From DATENM01 sp045807765 (GTDB lineage Bacteria > Acidobacteriota > Blastocatellia > UBA7656): a stretch of DNA of 58,318 nt. Location: positions 1 through 58,318 of the forward strand of contig JBJMGU010000082.1 of assembly GCA_045807765.1 (NCBI GenBank). The letters are read 5' to 3'. The translations under genes and the position numbers were made by a program. Position 1 is the first letter of the stretch, and every line of letters starts with the position of its first letter. Under the pieces are notes generated by a model, which was given only the letters and a program-made list of their open reading frames with translations, did not search any database and was not told where the DNA came from. Positions 42,058 through 50,776 of the stretch are shown here, in pieces.

Positions 42058-42168
42058 GGTATCGCGATTGCTAAGCATAAAGCTGCACATCCTTAGAATC
42101 TCTACCATTCTGTTCTGAACTTGGGGTGAGGTCGCTATTCGGGCACGATAGCGACCTCCAATTTTTTT
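42058..42168 (+). ncRNA. Candidate small RNA, copy 2
   Basis: The second copy of the 111-nt block, with the same CU-rich core unchanged over about 45 bases. Its terminal stem is GAGGTCGCTAT (42128-42138) with ATAGCGACCTC (42148-42158), perfect over 11 bp, followed by seven T residues. Because no plus-strand gene follows, a leader role is impossible here, which favours a free RNA or a 3'-end-derived RNA of the TPR transcript. Confidence 0.6.
42128..42168 (+). terminator. Intrinsic terminator of candidate RNA copy 2
   Basis: An 11-bp perfect stem, loop TCGGGCACG, then CAATTTTTTT. It can also end the TPR gene transcript. Confidence 0.85.
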
Positions 42169-42196
42169 GCCCCACTCTCCATCACACCTGTTGAGC

Positions 42197-43093
42197 TTAA
42201 ACTTTAGCCGGGGTTAATCGGTCTCGGTTATTGATGAGAGTGTGGGCGACGACGGTCAAAAGGATAATCGCTCCGCCAATCACGGCCAATCGGCTCGGCC
42301 TTTCGCCAACCACCAGAAAAACCCACACCGGGTTCAAGAGCGGCTCAACGAAACCGATGATGCTGGCATCGAAGGGCCGCACGCCGCCCGCCATCCCATA
42401 GGTGAAAAGAATATAAGCAATACCGATTTGAATGACTCCCAGGTATAAGATGGCAACGATATCTTTGCTTGTTGGCTGTGGCGGGTGGAGCGCCAGAAAG
42501 GGAAGCATGAATAACACCACCAGAAGATTGCCGTAAAAAGCCGACACCGCCGCGTTCTTATTTTCCAGCGAGCGCCGATGGCGCAGCAGGATGAAATAGA
42601 GCGCAAACAACACGCCTGACGCTAACGCCACCAGATTGCCGATAAATATATTGGGGGCAAGTTTGGCTTCCGTGTTTGGCTTATCCCAAAAAAACAAGCT
42701 CATGCCTGCGAGGCATAAAACGACGGTGAGTAAGTCAATGCCGCGAAAGCGATCCTTCAAGATCAGCGGCGAAAGCATCAGGATGTAGATGGGCGCGGTG
42801 TATTGTAAGAAGATGGCGTTGGCGGCGGTCGTCGTCTTGGTGGCGTAGACGAAAGAGATCAGAATCCCGGCAAAAAGCAGAGAGGTCAGGAACGTAAACG
42901 GGCTAAGCTTCAGCCCCTTTCTGTAGGTAAAAACGCCGATGGTGATGACGGCAAAGAGCGAGCGCCCGCAGTTGACCGCGAATGCATCAATGGTCGTCAT
43001 TTTGATGAAGAGCCCGCCCGTGCTCCAGAGTAAAACCGCAAATAAAACGAAGAGCACAGGCGGCCATGTCGTCGGTTTTTCTTGTCGCTGCAT
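42197..43093 (-). CDS. EamA/DMT family transporter
   Basis: A 298-residue inner-membrane protein with about ten TM helices in two EamA repeats (about 15-140 and 160-290). The first has LWSTGGLFIKM and TAANAIFLQYTAPIYILMLSPLIL; the second has GIAYILFTYGMAGGVRPFDASIIGFVEPLLNPVWVFLVVGE, the standard EamA pattern. Members export or import metabolites such as amino acids; the substrate is not predictable. A hydrophilic tail ends RDRLTPAKV. The ribosome-binding site is weak, and no operon partner is adjacent. Confidence 0.9.
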   Translation of the reverse strand: MQRQEKPTTWPPVLFVLFAVLLWSTGGLFIKMTTIDAFAVNCGRSLFAVITIGVFTYRKGLKLSPFTFLTSLLFAGILISFVYATKTTTAANAIFLQYTAPIYILMLSPLILKDRFRGIDLLTVVLCLAGMSLFFWDKPNTEAKLAPNIFIGNLVALASGVLFALYFILLRHRRSLENKNAAVSAFYGNLLVVLFMLPFLALHPPQPTSKDIVAILYLGVIQIGIAYILFTYGMAGGVRPFDASIIGFVEPLLNPVWVFLVVGERPSRLAVIGGAIILLTVVAHTLINNRDRLTPAKV

Positions 43094-43280
43094 AAAGGGC
43101 TGAATGATCGCCGAGAAACCGTCAATTTCCCATCATTGGAGGCCCTCGCTTTATACGCTACTTCACCTCCGCGCTTGTATGCAGACTTTGACTAGCTGAG
43201 CCGTGCAGAGGCTCAGGGGATTACGTCGCTAATGTGACGCGCGACGATTCAGGCAGTATCGCTGAGGGGCACCGTCGAGG

Positions 43281-43766
43281 TTATGCACCCACGCCCTTTG
43301 CCTTTGCCTGCGGCGAAACCTTCTTGGCGACGAATAAGAGTCCAGACCCGATGAGCCACCCGACCAGCGGGCCGATGATTAAGCCGACAATCAAATGCGC
43401 CGCCACGTGCAGCCAGGTCTTGCCATCCGTTCCGCCGCTGTACTCAGGCGCGCTAAAGACGTTGTCTTTGTGCGTGAAGATCGCAATGACGATGCCTGTC
43501 ATAACGATGCCCTGCGAGACAACACTTTGAATAAAGATGAGCGGCAGCAGTTGCTTATAGCTGCCGAAGCCGGTCGTGTGAACGCGAATGGCATAGTAGA
43601 TCAGGCCAAGCAGGGTGACGACCGAGATGCTGAGCCACTTGGTCGCCGAATTGGAAACGCCGGCCAGCGACAGGATCAATCGTCCGAGACCTACTGCCAT
43701 AATCAACAGCAGGATAGCCCGCTGAAAATTGAGATACTGCGAAAGGGTTTTGTCGAATATCGTCAT
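43281..43766 (-). CDS. Membrane protein of unknown function, four TM helices
   Basis: A 161-residue protein with four predicted TM segments (about 15-35, 44-60, 72-98 and 120-147). It includes HVAAHLIVGLIIGPLVGWLIGSG and a short polar stretch SAPEYSGGTDGKTW between TM3 and TM4. An AGGAGG site precedes the ATG. The family was not recognised and no active-site motif is visible. It stands between the EamA gene (187-base gap, with a hairpin at 43196-43216 lacking a T-tract) and the acetyltransferase pair (104-base gap). Confidence 0.78.
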   Translation of the reverse strand: MTIFDKTLSQYLNFQRAILLLIMAVGLGRLILSLAGVSNSATKWLSISVVTLLGLIYYAIRVHTTGFGSYKQLLPLIFIQSVVSQGIVMTGIVIAIFTHKDNVFSAPEYSGGTDGKTWLHVAAHLIVGLIIGPLVGWLIGSGLLFVAKKVSPQAKAKGVGA

Positions 43767-43870
43767 GGTTCCTCCTCTGATGGAATGCTCGTGAGCGCAG
43801 GCGTTATATCACGCGCAGGGTTGCCGGGGCAATCGAATCGCTTGGAGGAGCGGCAGCTCACCGACTGTCG

Positions 43871-44314
43871 TTACGCCAGCCGCTTGATGAATCGCTTGGG
43901 CTGCTCGCAATATCCTGCGCGGATATAAAACCGGTGCGCGGCTTCACGCTGCGCGCCGCTGCTGACTTCGATGCGCTCGCAGCCCCATTGCCGGAAAACC
44001 GCTTCCGCCGCTTCAAGCAGTCTGCCGCCGATGCCGCGCCCGCGATACTCGTCTGACACCACAAGCGTTGAAATGCGACCGTCCGCCGGGCGATGCAAGA
44101 AGCGTGTGCGATGCAACACTACCAGGGCAATGACCTTTGCCTGATCGACAGCGACCAGGATGCAATCGCCGGCCTCAGTGAGATCGTTGAACCGCTCGCG
44201 CGCGGTTGACGCATGGGTGACATAGCCGAGCTCACCCACGAGCAAAGCCAGCGCTTCCGCATCGGCTTCGCGCGCCGGTCGAATGCTGATTTCCTCTCTA
44301 TCGTGCTCTGCCAT
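43871..44314 (-). CDS. GNAT family N-acetyltransferase
   Basis: A 147-residue acetyltransferase. The acetyl-CoA-binding motif A is seen in ISTLVVSDEYRGRGIGGRLLEAAE (RGRGIGG P-loop), preceded by the strand of VALVVLHRTRF-like residues and followed by EVSSGAQREAAHRFYIRAGY typical of GNAT motif B. The substrate is unknown; small molecules or protein N-termini are possible. Its ATG directly follows the TAA of the upstream acetyltransferase gene (TAAATG), indicating one operon. Confidence 0.9.
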   Translation of the reverse strand: MAEHDREEISIRPAREADAEALALLVGELGYVTHASTARERFNDLTEAGDCILVAVDQAKVIALVVLHRTRFLHRPADGRISTLVVSDEYRGRGIGGRLLEAAEAVFRQWGCERIEVSSGAQREAAHRFYIRAGYCEQPKRFIKRLA

Positions 44315-44914
44315 TTACATCACCTGATGGCGGGCTAAGCGCAGCTCCAGATGCCGCTTCACATCCATCCATTCAGCGGCAAGGATGCTGTAGATGAAGC
44401 TGTCACGCACCGTCCCGTCGCGGCGCGCCATGTGATGGCGGAGAACGCCATCCTTCTTAGCGCCCAGTGCTTCAATCGCGCGCTGCGAAGTCAGGTTGAA
44501 GTTGTCTGTGCGCAAGCCCACCACTTTGCAGCCAAGCGTGTCGAACGCGTGGCCGAGCAGCACCAGCTTGCAGGTCGTGTTGACAGAGGTGCGTTGCCAG
44601 CGTTTGCCGTACCACGTGTAACCAATCTCGACGCGGTCAATCGCGGCGACGATGTCATGATAACGTGTGCTGCCGATGACCGCGCCGCTCTCCGACTCGC
44701 GCACCACCCACGGCAGCATATGGCCCTCGCGCTGACCGGCGAGCGCGCTGGTGATGTAGGCATGCGTCTCGTCCGGTTCTGGAACCGATGTGAACCACAA
44801 CTCCCACAGCCTGCCATCAGCCGCGGCGGCAGCCAGCCCCTCCTCGTGCTCATAACCGAGAGGCTCAAGCCGTATGCCGTGGCCCTCAAGTGTAATGGGG
44901 TGAAGGTTGATCAT
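44315..44914 (-). CDS. GNAT acetyltransferase, RimJ/RimL type
   Basis: A 199-residue acetyltransferase of the RimJ/RimL/YJL-type subfamily: GHGIRLEPLGYEHEEGLAAAA at the start, VIGSTRYHDIVAAIDRVEIGYTWYGKRWQRT, and NLTSQRAIEALGAKKDGVLRHH, a signature of this group. Characterised members acetylate ribosomal protein N-termini or small substrates. An AAAGG site precedes the ATG. It is the first gene of a two-gene operon with the GNAT gene that begins immediately after its stop codon. Confidence 0.9.
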   Translation of the reverse strand: MINLHPITLEGHGIRLEPLGYEHEEGLAAAAADGRLWELWFTSVPEPDETHAYITSALAGQREGHMLPWVVRESESGAVIGSTRYHDIVAAIDRVEIGYTWYGKRWQRTSVNTTCKLVLLGHAFDTLGCKVVGLRTDNFNLTSQRAIEALGAKKDGVLRHHMARRDGTVRDSFIYSILAAEWMDVKRHLELRLARHQVM

Positions 44915-44938
44915 ATTGGCCTTTCAATGGTTTTCATT

Positions 44939-47395
44939 TCATTCGTAGCGCAGGGCGATGATCGGCTCGACCTTTGATGCGCGCCGCGCCGGCAGATAGC
45001 TCGCCAGCAGGGCGACCCCGCCGAGCAGCGCCGAGACCAGCACAAAGGTCAAACGGTCGGTGGCGCTGACCGCAAAGAGCAGACTGGCCATCAGCCGCGT
45101 CAAGCCGAAGGCCGCCGTCAGCCCCGTGGCAATCCCCGCCGCCACCAGCAACGATGCTTGCCTTATGACCAGTCTCAGGATGTTTCGTTGCTCGGCGCCT
45201 AACGCCATGCGGATGCCGATCTCGTGCGTACGTTGAGTGACCCAGTAACTCATCACACCATAGACGCCTGTAATTGCAAGCAACAGGGCGAGCGCCGCAA
45301 ATACGCCCAGTAACAACATCGAGAACCGGCGCCGCGCCAGCGCTTCGTAGAGCCGCTGATCCATCGTCGAGACTTCAAAGACCGGCAGCTCCGGGTCAAG
45401 CGCATGAATTTCTTCGCTGACCGTCGCCGTCAGCTTCACCGGGTCAGTTGAGACGCGCGCGATGACGTAGCGCGTGCCGACAGGAATTTGATTGACCGGA
45501 TAATAGACGCGAATCAGCGGCTCGTCTTCCGCACTGAATTCTTTCTCGTAGCGCACGACGCCGACCACCGTGCGCCACGAGCCGCTGCCGCGCTTGACGC
45601 GCTTGCCAATCGGGTCTTCGCCGGGCCAGAAGCGCTCGGCTAGGTGTTCGTCAACAATCGCCACATCGGGCGCGCCCTTCTTATCGCGCTCGTCGAAGGT
45701 TCTGCCTCTGGTCAATGGGATGCCGAGCGTCTGGAAATAATCAGGGCTGATGAATCCCTCATTTGAGATGATCAATTCCTGTGCGTCCTTCGGCACGTAA
45801 CCGTAAATCAGCAGCGGCCCCCAGCCGAGCGCGTTCGAGCTGAGCGGCAACAGGTAACTCGTCGCCACGGTTTCGACACCGGGCAGCGCCTGCACACGCT
45901 CGCTGAGCCGTTGATAAAAAGCGATCACGGCGTCGGCGTTGGGATAACGGGTCGCAGGCAAAGCCAGCCGCAGCGATAAGACGTTGTGGGTGTCATAACC
46001 GGGGCTGGCGTTGGCGATGCGCTGATAGGAGCGAATCAACAGCCCCGCGCCGATCAACAGCACCAGCGAGAGCGCCACTTCAGCGACGACCAGCAGATTA
46101 CGAATATGCCAGGGACCACGGCCCAACGCGCCACCGGTCGAGCGCCGCCCGCCATCCTTTAATACTTCGTTGAGATCAACTCGTGAAGCGCGCAAGGCCG
46201 GAATCAAACCGAAGACTACGCCGGTCAGCAGCGACACCAGAAAGGTGAAGCCAAGCACACGGCCATCAATGCCGACTTCGTTCAATCGCGGAATACTGGC
46301 CGCGCCGAATACCCGCAAGGCTTTCACGGTGACAAGCGCCATCAGCAGACCTGAAAGCCCGCCTGCCAGCGCCAGCAGCACGCTTTCCGTCAGCAGTTGT
46401 CGCAGCAGCCGCAAGCGACCGGCGCCGACCGCGGCGCGAATGGCGATCTCTTTTTGCCGCGTCGCCGCGCGCGCCAGCAAGAGGTTGGCGACATTGGCGC
46501 AGGCGATCAACAAGACAAAGCCGACCGCGCCGAACAGCACAAACAGCGCCAGCCGCAGGGAGCCTACGACTTGCGAAAGCAAGGGGACGACGCTGAGCGT
46601 CAGCCTGCCATCTTTCGGATAAGCTGCCGGATATTGCTGCTTCATCTGCTCGGCCAGCAGATCCATTTCGGCTTGCGCCTCAGCAGCCGTCACTCCCGAC
46701 TTCAGCCGGGCAAAGATGTTGTAGTCTTCGTGGCCGCGATCCGTGCGGTCGCTATCGCTCAGCGGCAACGGCAACAGAACTTCCGCTTTTTGAATGCCGT
46801 TGACGGTCGGCATCATCTCTTTGCTCAAGCCAAAATCCGCCGCCATCACGCCGACAATCGTAAAGCTCTTATCGTTCAAGACCAGCGATTGGCCGATGAC
46901 TTCTGTGTCAGAGCCAAAGCGGCGCTGCCAGAACCCGTGACTGAGAATGACTGTCAGCGGCTTGCCTTTCTCATCTTCTTCCGGCAAGAAGGCGCGGCCA
47001 AGCAAGGGTTGAGCGCCAAAGAGCGGAAAGAGCGAAGACGACACCCGCGCGCCTTCAACGTGCTCTAGCGTCCCGCGACCGGTGAAGTTATAGCTGCCGC
47101 CGAGCGTCGCCGCGACCTGCTCGAAGACATGATTTTCAGCCTTGATGTCGAGGTATTGGCCCGGCGAAAACCAATCCTGCACGACGTTCAATCCGGGCGA
47201 GCGATTCCACAGGATGACCAGACGGTCGGCGTCTTTGTAAGGCAGCGGGCGCAGCAACAGGGCGTTGGTGACGCTGAAGATGGCGCTGTTCGCGCCGATG
47301 CCGATGGCCAGTGAGAGGATGGCCACCACCGTAAAGCCGCGCTTTTTTGCCAGGGCGCGGGCACCATAACGCAGGTCTTGCCACAGGGTTTCCAT
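44939..47395 (-). CDS. MacB/FtsX-like permease, short ADOP type
   Basis: An 818-residue inner-membrane protein with first TM (VAILSLAIGIGANSAIFSV), a periplasmic MacB_PCD region and two FtsX modules, the last containing TQRTHEIGIRMALGAEQRNI. It resembles the 24436 permease but lacks the ~80-residue cytoplasmic N-terminal extension and has no PadR gene beside it. The start at 47395 (METLWQDLRYGARAL, after AAGAGG) fits the usual N-terminus of this type; 43 in-frame codons further upstream are probably not translated. It is divergent from the multiheme cytochrome gene. Confidence 0.9.
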   Translation of the reverse strand: METLWQDLRYGARALAKKRGFTVVAILSLAIGIGANSAIFSVTNALLLRPLPYKDADRLVILWNRSPGLNVVQDWFSPGQYLDIKAENHVFEQVAATLGGSYNFTGRGTLEHVEGARVSSSLFPLFGAQPLLGRAFLPEEDEKGKPLTVILSHGFWQRRFGSDTEVIGQSLVLNDKSFTIVGVMAADFGLSKEMMPTVNGIQKAEVLLPLPLSDSDRTDRGHEDYNIFARLKSGVTAAEAQAEMDLLAEQMKQQYPAAYPKDGRLTLSVVPLLSQVVGSLRLALFVLFGAVGFVLLIACANVANLLLARAATRQKEIAIRAAVGAGRLRLLRQLLTESVLLALAGGLSGLLMALVTVKALRVFGAASIPRLNEVGIDGRVLGFTFLVSLLTGVVFGLIPALRASRVDLNEVLKDGGRRSTGGALGRGPWHIRNLLVVAEVALSLVLLIGAGLLIRSYQRIANASPGYDTHNVLSLRLALPATRYPNADAVIAFYQRLSERVQALPGVETVATSYLLPLSSNALGWGPLLIYGYVPKDAQELIISNEGFISPDYFQTLGIPLTRGRTFDERDKKGAPDVAIVDEHLAERFWPGEDPIGKRVKRGSGSWRTVVGVVRYEKEFSAEDEPLIRVYYPVNQIPVGTRYVIARVSTDPVKLTATVSEEIHALDPELPVFEVSTMDQRLYEALARRRFSMLLLGVFAALALLLAITGVYGVMSYWVTQRTHEIGIRMALGAEQRNILRLVIRQASLLVAAGIATGLTAAFGLTRLMASLLFAVSATDRLTFVLVSALLGGVALLASYLPARRASKVEPIIALRYE

Positions 47396-47544
47396 CGGCG
47401 ACCTCTTGCTTCGACCGAGTTGATTGAGCCGGTAGGGCACGCTTGACGGCAGGCATATTCTACTGATTTTCCACGGCTTCGTCATCTTCCTATCACCTGT
47501 TTGTGAGCCTGGAGCAGTTTTCAAAATGGGTTTAGCCTGTAGAT

Positions 47545-47627
47545 GCAGCCCTTGTGGCTGCCCGGATCGCCTATTGGCGATGACGGGTCATGGCCTATCG
47601 GCCATCCGGGCCGCGGACTTGCCCGCG
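47545..47627. repeat. Cluster of four short hairpins
   Basis: Successive near-identical stems: GCAGCC-CTTGT-GGCTGC (47545-47561), ATCGCC-TATT-GGCGAT (47566-47581), ATGGCC-TATC-GGCCAT (47590-47605) and CGCGG-ACTTGC-CCGCG (47612-47627). The first three share a GCC/GGC core and TAT-like loops. CCCGG and CCGGG around the middle two could form an outer stem. Confidence 0.7.
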
Positions 47628-47705
47628 CCGCGCCAAGCGCCTCTTGCGCCATCGCCCCTACAGCGGCGATGCTCTAAGTCGCGCGATGAATTGGGCGCCG
47701 CGGGG

Positions 47706-47735
47706 TTTGCCCACCGCCGCCCGACCGTCTATAAT
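47706..47735 (+). promoter_or_regulatory. Promoter of the cytochrome-CRTAC1 operon
   Basis: TTTGCC (47706-47711) and a consensus TATAAT (47730-47735) with an 18-base spacer. A start near 47743 gives a leader of about 95 bases before the cytochrome ATG. Confidence 0.65.
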
Positions 47736-47837
47736 TTCCTACGCTCTACAGGGGAAGAACGTCCCGCACGGCTTACGCTCGCTTCATTATGTCGCTGCCT
47801 TTTTCAGCGCGAAGCATTGGATAGGGGTGTCAGTACG

Positions 47838-50735
47838 ATGACCTTTAGCAGTATCGGCGACCGCGCCGCCCGGCTCCTCGTTATCGCTTTTGTGGTTCAG
47901 CTCGTTAACAGCTCGTACTTGGCGGCCTATGCCAGCCCGACACTGTTCTACTTCGGCAACATCGCGCTGCACATCCTGTTCGGCGGCGCGTTGGCGCTGG
48001 TCTTTGCCGGGTATGCCGTCAAACGCTTTAAGACCTTTTCCTGGCCGCTACGCGTTGCCACTGTCTTGCTGCTCGCGGGTGCTGCCTTTGGCGCTTATCT
48101 GACCAAGTATGGCGCGACGCGTCCCTACCGCTGGGCCTTGTACACCCACATCGCGCTTTCGGCGACAGGCTCGGTGTTGCTGCTCGCCGTGCTGCTGCGC
48201 TACCTGAGCCGCGTGTCGGCAACCAGGGCACGGACGATGATCTATGTGGCGATTGCCGTGCTGGTGTTTATTTTTCCGTTTGCGACGACGGCTTACAATC
48301 GTTACGCGGGCGCCGACCGTTACAAGATCGTCAACCCGGCCATGGTGCCGCTGATGATGGAAGAAGAAGGCGCCGGGCCATCAAAGCCCTTCTTCCCGTC
48401 GAGCGCCGAAACCAATGTCGGCGGCACGATCCCGTCGACCTTTTTCATGACGAGCCAGGATTGCGCGCGCTGCCACAAAGAGATTTACGAGCAATGGAAC
48501 TCGTCGGCGCATCACTTCGCGTCGTTCAATAACCAGTGGTATCGCAAGTCCATCGAATACATGCAGGATGTGGTCGGCACGCAGCCGTCAAAATGGTGCG
48601 CCGGCTGTCACGATCACGCGGTCTTCTTCAATGGCCGCTTTGATCGCCCGATTAAAGAGCAGATCGAAACTCCGGAGGCGCAGAACGGGCTGGGCTGCAC
48701 CTCTTGCCACTCTATCGTTCACGTCAAGAGCACGATGGGGCAGGCCGATTTCATCATCGAATACCCACCGCTGCACGACCTCGCCGTCAGCGAGAACCCC
48801 ATCTTGCAGTGGGCGCATGACAAGTTCCTGAGGCTTGACCCGGAGCCGCACAAGCAGACCTTCTTGAAGAGCTTCCACTCGGAACAGACGCCGGAATTCT
48901 GTTCGTCCTGCCACAAGGTGCATCTCGACATCCCTGTGAACAGCTATCGCTGGTTCCGCGGCTTCAACGACTATGACAACTGGCAGGCGTCGGGGGTGTC
49001 GGGGCAGGGCGCGCGCTCGTTTTATTACCCGCCAAAGCCGAGCAAGTGCGCCGACTGTCACATGCCGCTGGTCGCTGCCGACGATCCGGCGTCAAAGGAC
49101 GGCAAAGTCCATTCGCATCGCTTCCCCGGCGCCAACACGGCTCTGCCTTACGTCAATGGCGATGAAACGCAGTTGGCGACGGTGCAGAATTTCCTGCGTG
49201 ATGGGCAGATTTCTTTAGACATTTTCGGATTGTCGCACACCGCCGCAGCCGCGCCGCAAGAGGTCAAGAAGAACGCCGGCGCCGAAGAGCCGCAGCTCTC
49301 CAGCACCTTTGCGGTCGGCGAAGAGAGCATGAACTTCGGCGCGCAGCAATCGTTCATCTCGCCGCCGGTCGAAGTCATTGCGCCGCTCGATAAAGTCGAC
49401 GCCGTCGTCAAGCGCGGCGAATCCGTCAGGCTCGACCTTGTCGTTCGTACGCGCAAAGTCGGCCACTTCTTCCCCGGCGGCACGGTTGACGCCTTTGATG
49501 TCTGGGTCGAGCTTGAAGCCGTTGATGACAAGGGCCGCGCGATCTTCCACAGCGGCTATTTGGAGAATGGCGATAAAGGCCCGGTCGAAGAAGGCGCGCA
49601 CTTTTATCGCAGCCTGCAACTCGACGAGCACGGCAACCGCATCAACAAGCGCAATGCCTGGATGACGCGCTCGGTCGCTTACGTAAGAATGATTCCACCG
49701 GGCGCGGCGGACACGATTCATTACCGGCTCAACGTTCCCGAAGACTGCGGCGATAAGATCACGCTCAAAGCGAAGGTCAACTATCGCAAGTTCAGTTGGT
49801 GGAACACGCAATGGGCGTTTGCCGGCGTGCGCGACCCGAATCAGAAAGAGTTCGGCCTGTCGAAGAGCTACGACGACGGCCACTGGGTCTTTACCGGCGA
49901 CACCTCTAAGGTGTCGGGCCAGATCAAAGCCATCCCCGACATTCCGATCACGGTGATGGCCACAGCCGAGGCGTCGCTGCGGGTCATCGCCAAGAACGCG
50001 CCGCTCCCCGATGTAAAGCCGTATCTCGACAAGTCTGTGCGCGAACGCTGGAACGATTACGGCATCGGTCTGCTGTTGCAGGGCGATTTGAAGGGTGCGG
50101 AAGCGGCGTTCACCAAAGTCACAGAGATGGAGCCGGAGTACGCCGACGGCTGGGTCAACGTCGCTCGCGGGCGCATACAGGAAGGCAACATGCAGGCCGC
50201 CGAAGAGGTGCTGCGCAAAGCCCTCGACGTCAACCCGATGCTGGCGAAATCGCATTTCTTCCTGGCCATGGCGATCCGCACGTTTGGGCGCTATGACGAG
50301 GCGCTCGAACATCTGCGCACGGCGGCGTCGCAGTACCCGCGCGACCGCGTCGTCGTCAATCAGATCGGGCGCATTCTGTTTTTGAAGCGGCAATACAACG
50401 ATGCCATCGCCGAGTTTCAAAAGGTCTTGCTGATTGACCCCGAAGACTTGCAGGCGCATTACAACCTGATGCTCTGCTATCAGGGGTTGGGCAATGCCGA
50501 GATGGCCGGGCGCGAGCAGACGCTTTACCGGCGCTTCAAAGCCGACGAGGCGTCGCAAGCCATCACCGGCCCCTATCGTCAGTTGCACCCGGCGGACAAT
50601 AACGAGCGCCAGCAGATTCACGAACACGTCTCAGGGCCGTTGGTGAATTTGCCGAAGGCCGCGCCGCGTGGTCAGCCTGCCTTCACGGCACAGGGGCGCC
50701 GCCGCCGGGGCCGCGTCAACGCGCAGTCGAAGTGA
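47838..50735 (+). CDS. Membrane-anchored multiheme cytochrome c with TPR domain
   Basis: A 965-residue protein. Four or five TM helices occupy residues 10-152. The following periplasm-facing region carries five CxxCH haem c sites: CARCH (209), CAGCH (254), CTSCH (287), CSSCH (355) and CADCH (404), arranged as in cytochrome c554/NapC-type multihaem domains. A beta-rich region (about 510-690) leads to TPRs (about 725-890, e.g. AEYADGW-like PEYADGWVNVARGRI). It should pass electrons across the periplasm, with the TPRs binding a partner. The ATG at 47838 follows AGGGG. It is 41 bases upstream of the CRTAC1 gene, likely one operon. Confidence 0.9.
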   Translation: MTFSSIGDRAARLLVIAFVVQLVNSSYLAAYASPTLFYFGNIALHILFGGALALVFAGYAVKRFKTFSWPLRVATVLLLAGAAFGAYLTKYGATRPYRWALYTHIALSATGSVLLLAVLLRYLSRVSATRARTMIYVAIAVLVFIFPFATTAYNRYAGADRYKIVNPAMVPLMMEEEGAGPSKPFFPSSAETNVGGTIPSTFFMTSQDCARCHKEIYEQWNSSAHHFASFNNQWYRKSIEYMQDVVGTQPSKWCAGCHDHAVFFNGRFDRPIKEQIETPEAQNGLGCTSCHSIVHVKSTMGQADFIIEYPPLHDLAVSENPILQWAHDKFLRLDPEPHKQTFLKSFHSEQTPEFCSSCHKVHLDIPVNSYRWFRGFNDYDNWQASGVSGQGARSFYYPPKPSKCADCHMPLVAADDPASKDGKVHSHRFPGANTALPYVNGDETQLATVQNFLRDGQISLDIFGLSHTAAAAPQEVKKNAGAEEPQLSSTFAVGEESMNFGAQQSFISPPVEVIAPLDKVDAVVKRGESVRLDLVVRTRKVGHFFPGGTVDAFDVWVELEAVDDKGRAIFHSGYLENGDKGPVEEGAHFYRSLQLDEHGNRINKRNAWMTRSVAYVRMIPPGAADTIHYRLNVPEDCGDKITLKAKVNYRKFSWWNTQWAFAGVRDPNQKEFGLSKSYDDGHWVFTGDTSKVSGQIKAIPDIPITVMATAEASLRVIAKNAPLPDVKPYLDKSVRERWNDYGIGLLLQGDLKGAEAAFTKVTEMEPEYADGWVNVARGRIQEGNMQAAEEVLRKALDVNPMLAKSHFFLAMAIRTFGRYDEALEHLRTAASQYPRDRVVVNQIGRILFLKRQYNDAIAEFQKVLLIDPEDLQAHYNLMLCYQGLGNAEMAGREQTLYRRFKADEASQAITGPYRQLHPADNNERQQIHEHVSGPLVNLPKAAPRGQPAFTAQGRRRRGRVNAQSK

Positions 50736-50776
50736 GCATGGTCTTTTATAGAAGTTTTAATTTGAAGGTGATTGTG

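Larger units (their letters stand above)
41889..42196. other. Intergenic region holding the second 111-nt element
   Basis: A 308-base stretch between the TPR gene and the convergent EamA gene. It contains the 37-bp motif (41946-41982) and the second candidate RNA with terminator (42058-42168). The terminator also lies where the TPR transcript would end. Confidence 0.7.
47396..47837. other. Divergent intergenic region with hairpins and a promoter
   Basis: A 442-base stretch between the permease and the cytochrome genes. It holds a cluster of four short hairpins (47545-47627), a sigma-70-like promoter (47706-47735) and an AGGGG site (47823-47827). The frame is open through the region on the plus strand but its residues look non-coding. 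Confidence 0.65.

Noticed and set aside
47526..47837. N-terminal extension of the cytochrome gene by 104 codons
   Set aside because: It covers the hairpin cluster and the TATAAT promoter, and the residues are not membrane- or domain-like.
49215..50627. A 470-codon minus-strand open frame opposite the cytochrome-TPR gene
   Set aside because: Composition typical of antisense shadows, and the plus strand carries haem and TPR motifs across the same interval.
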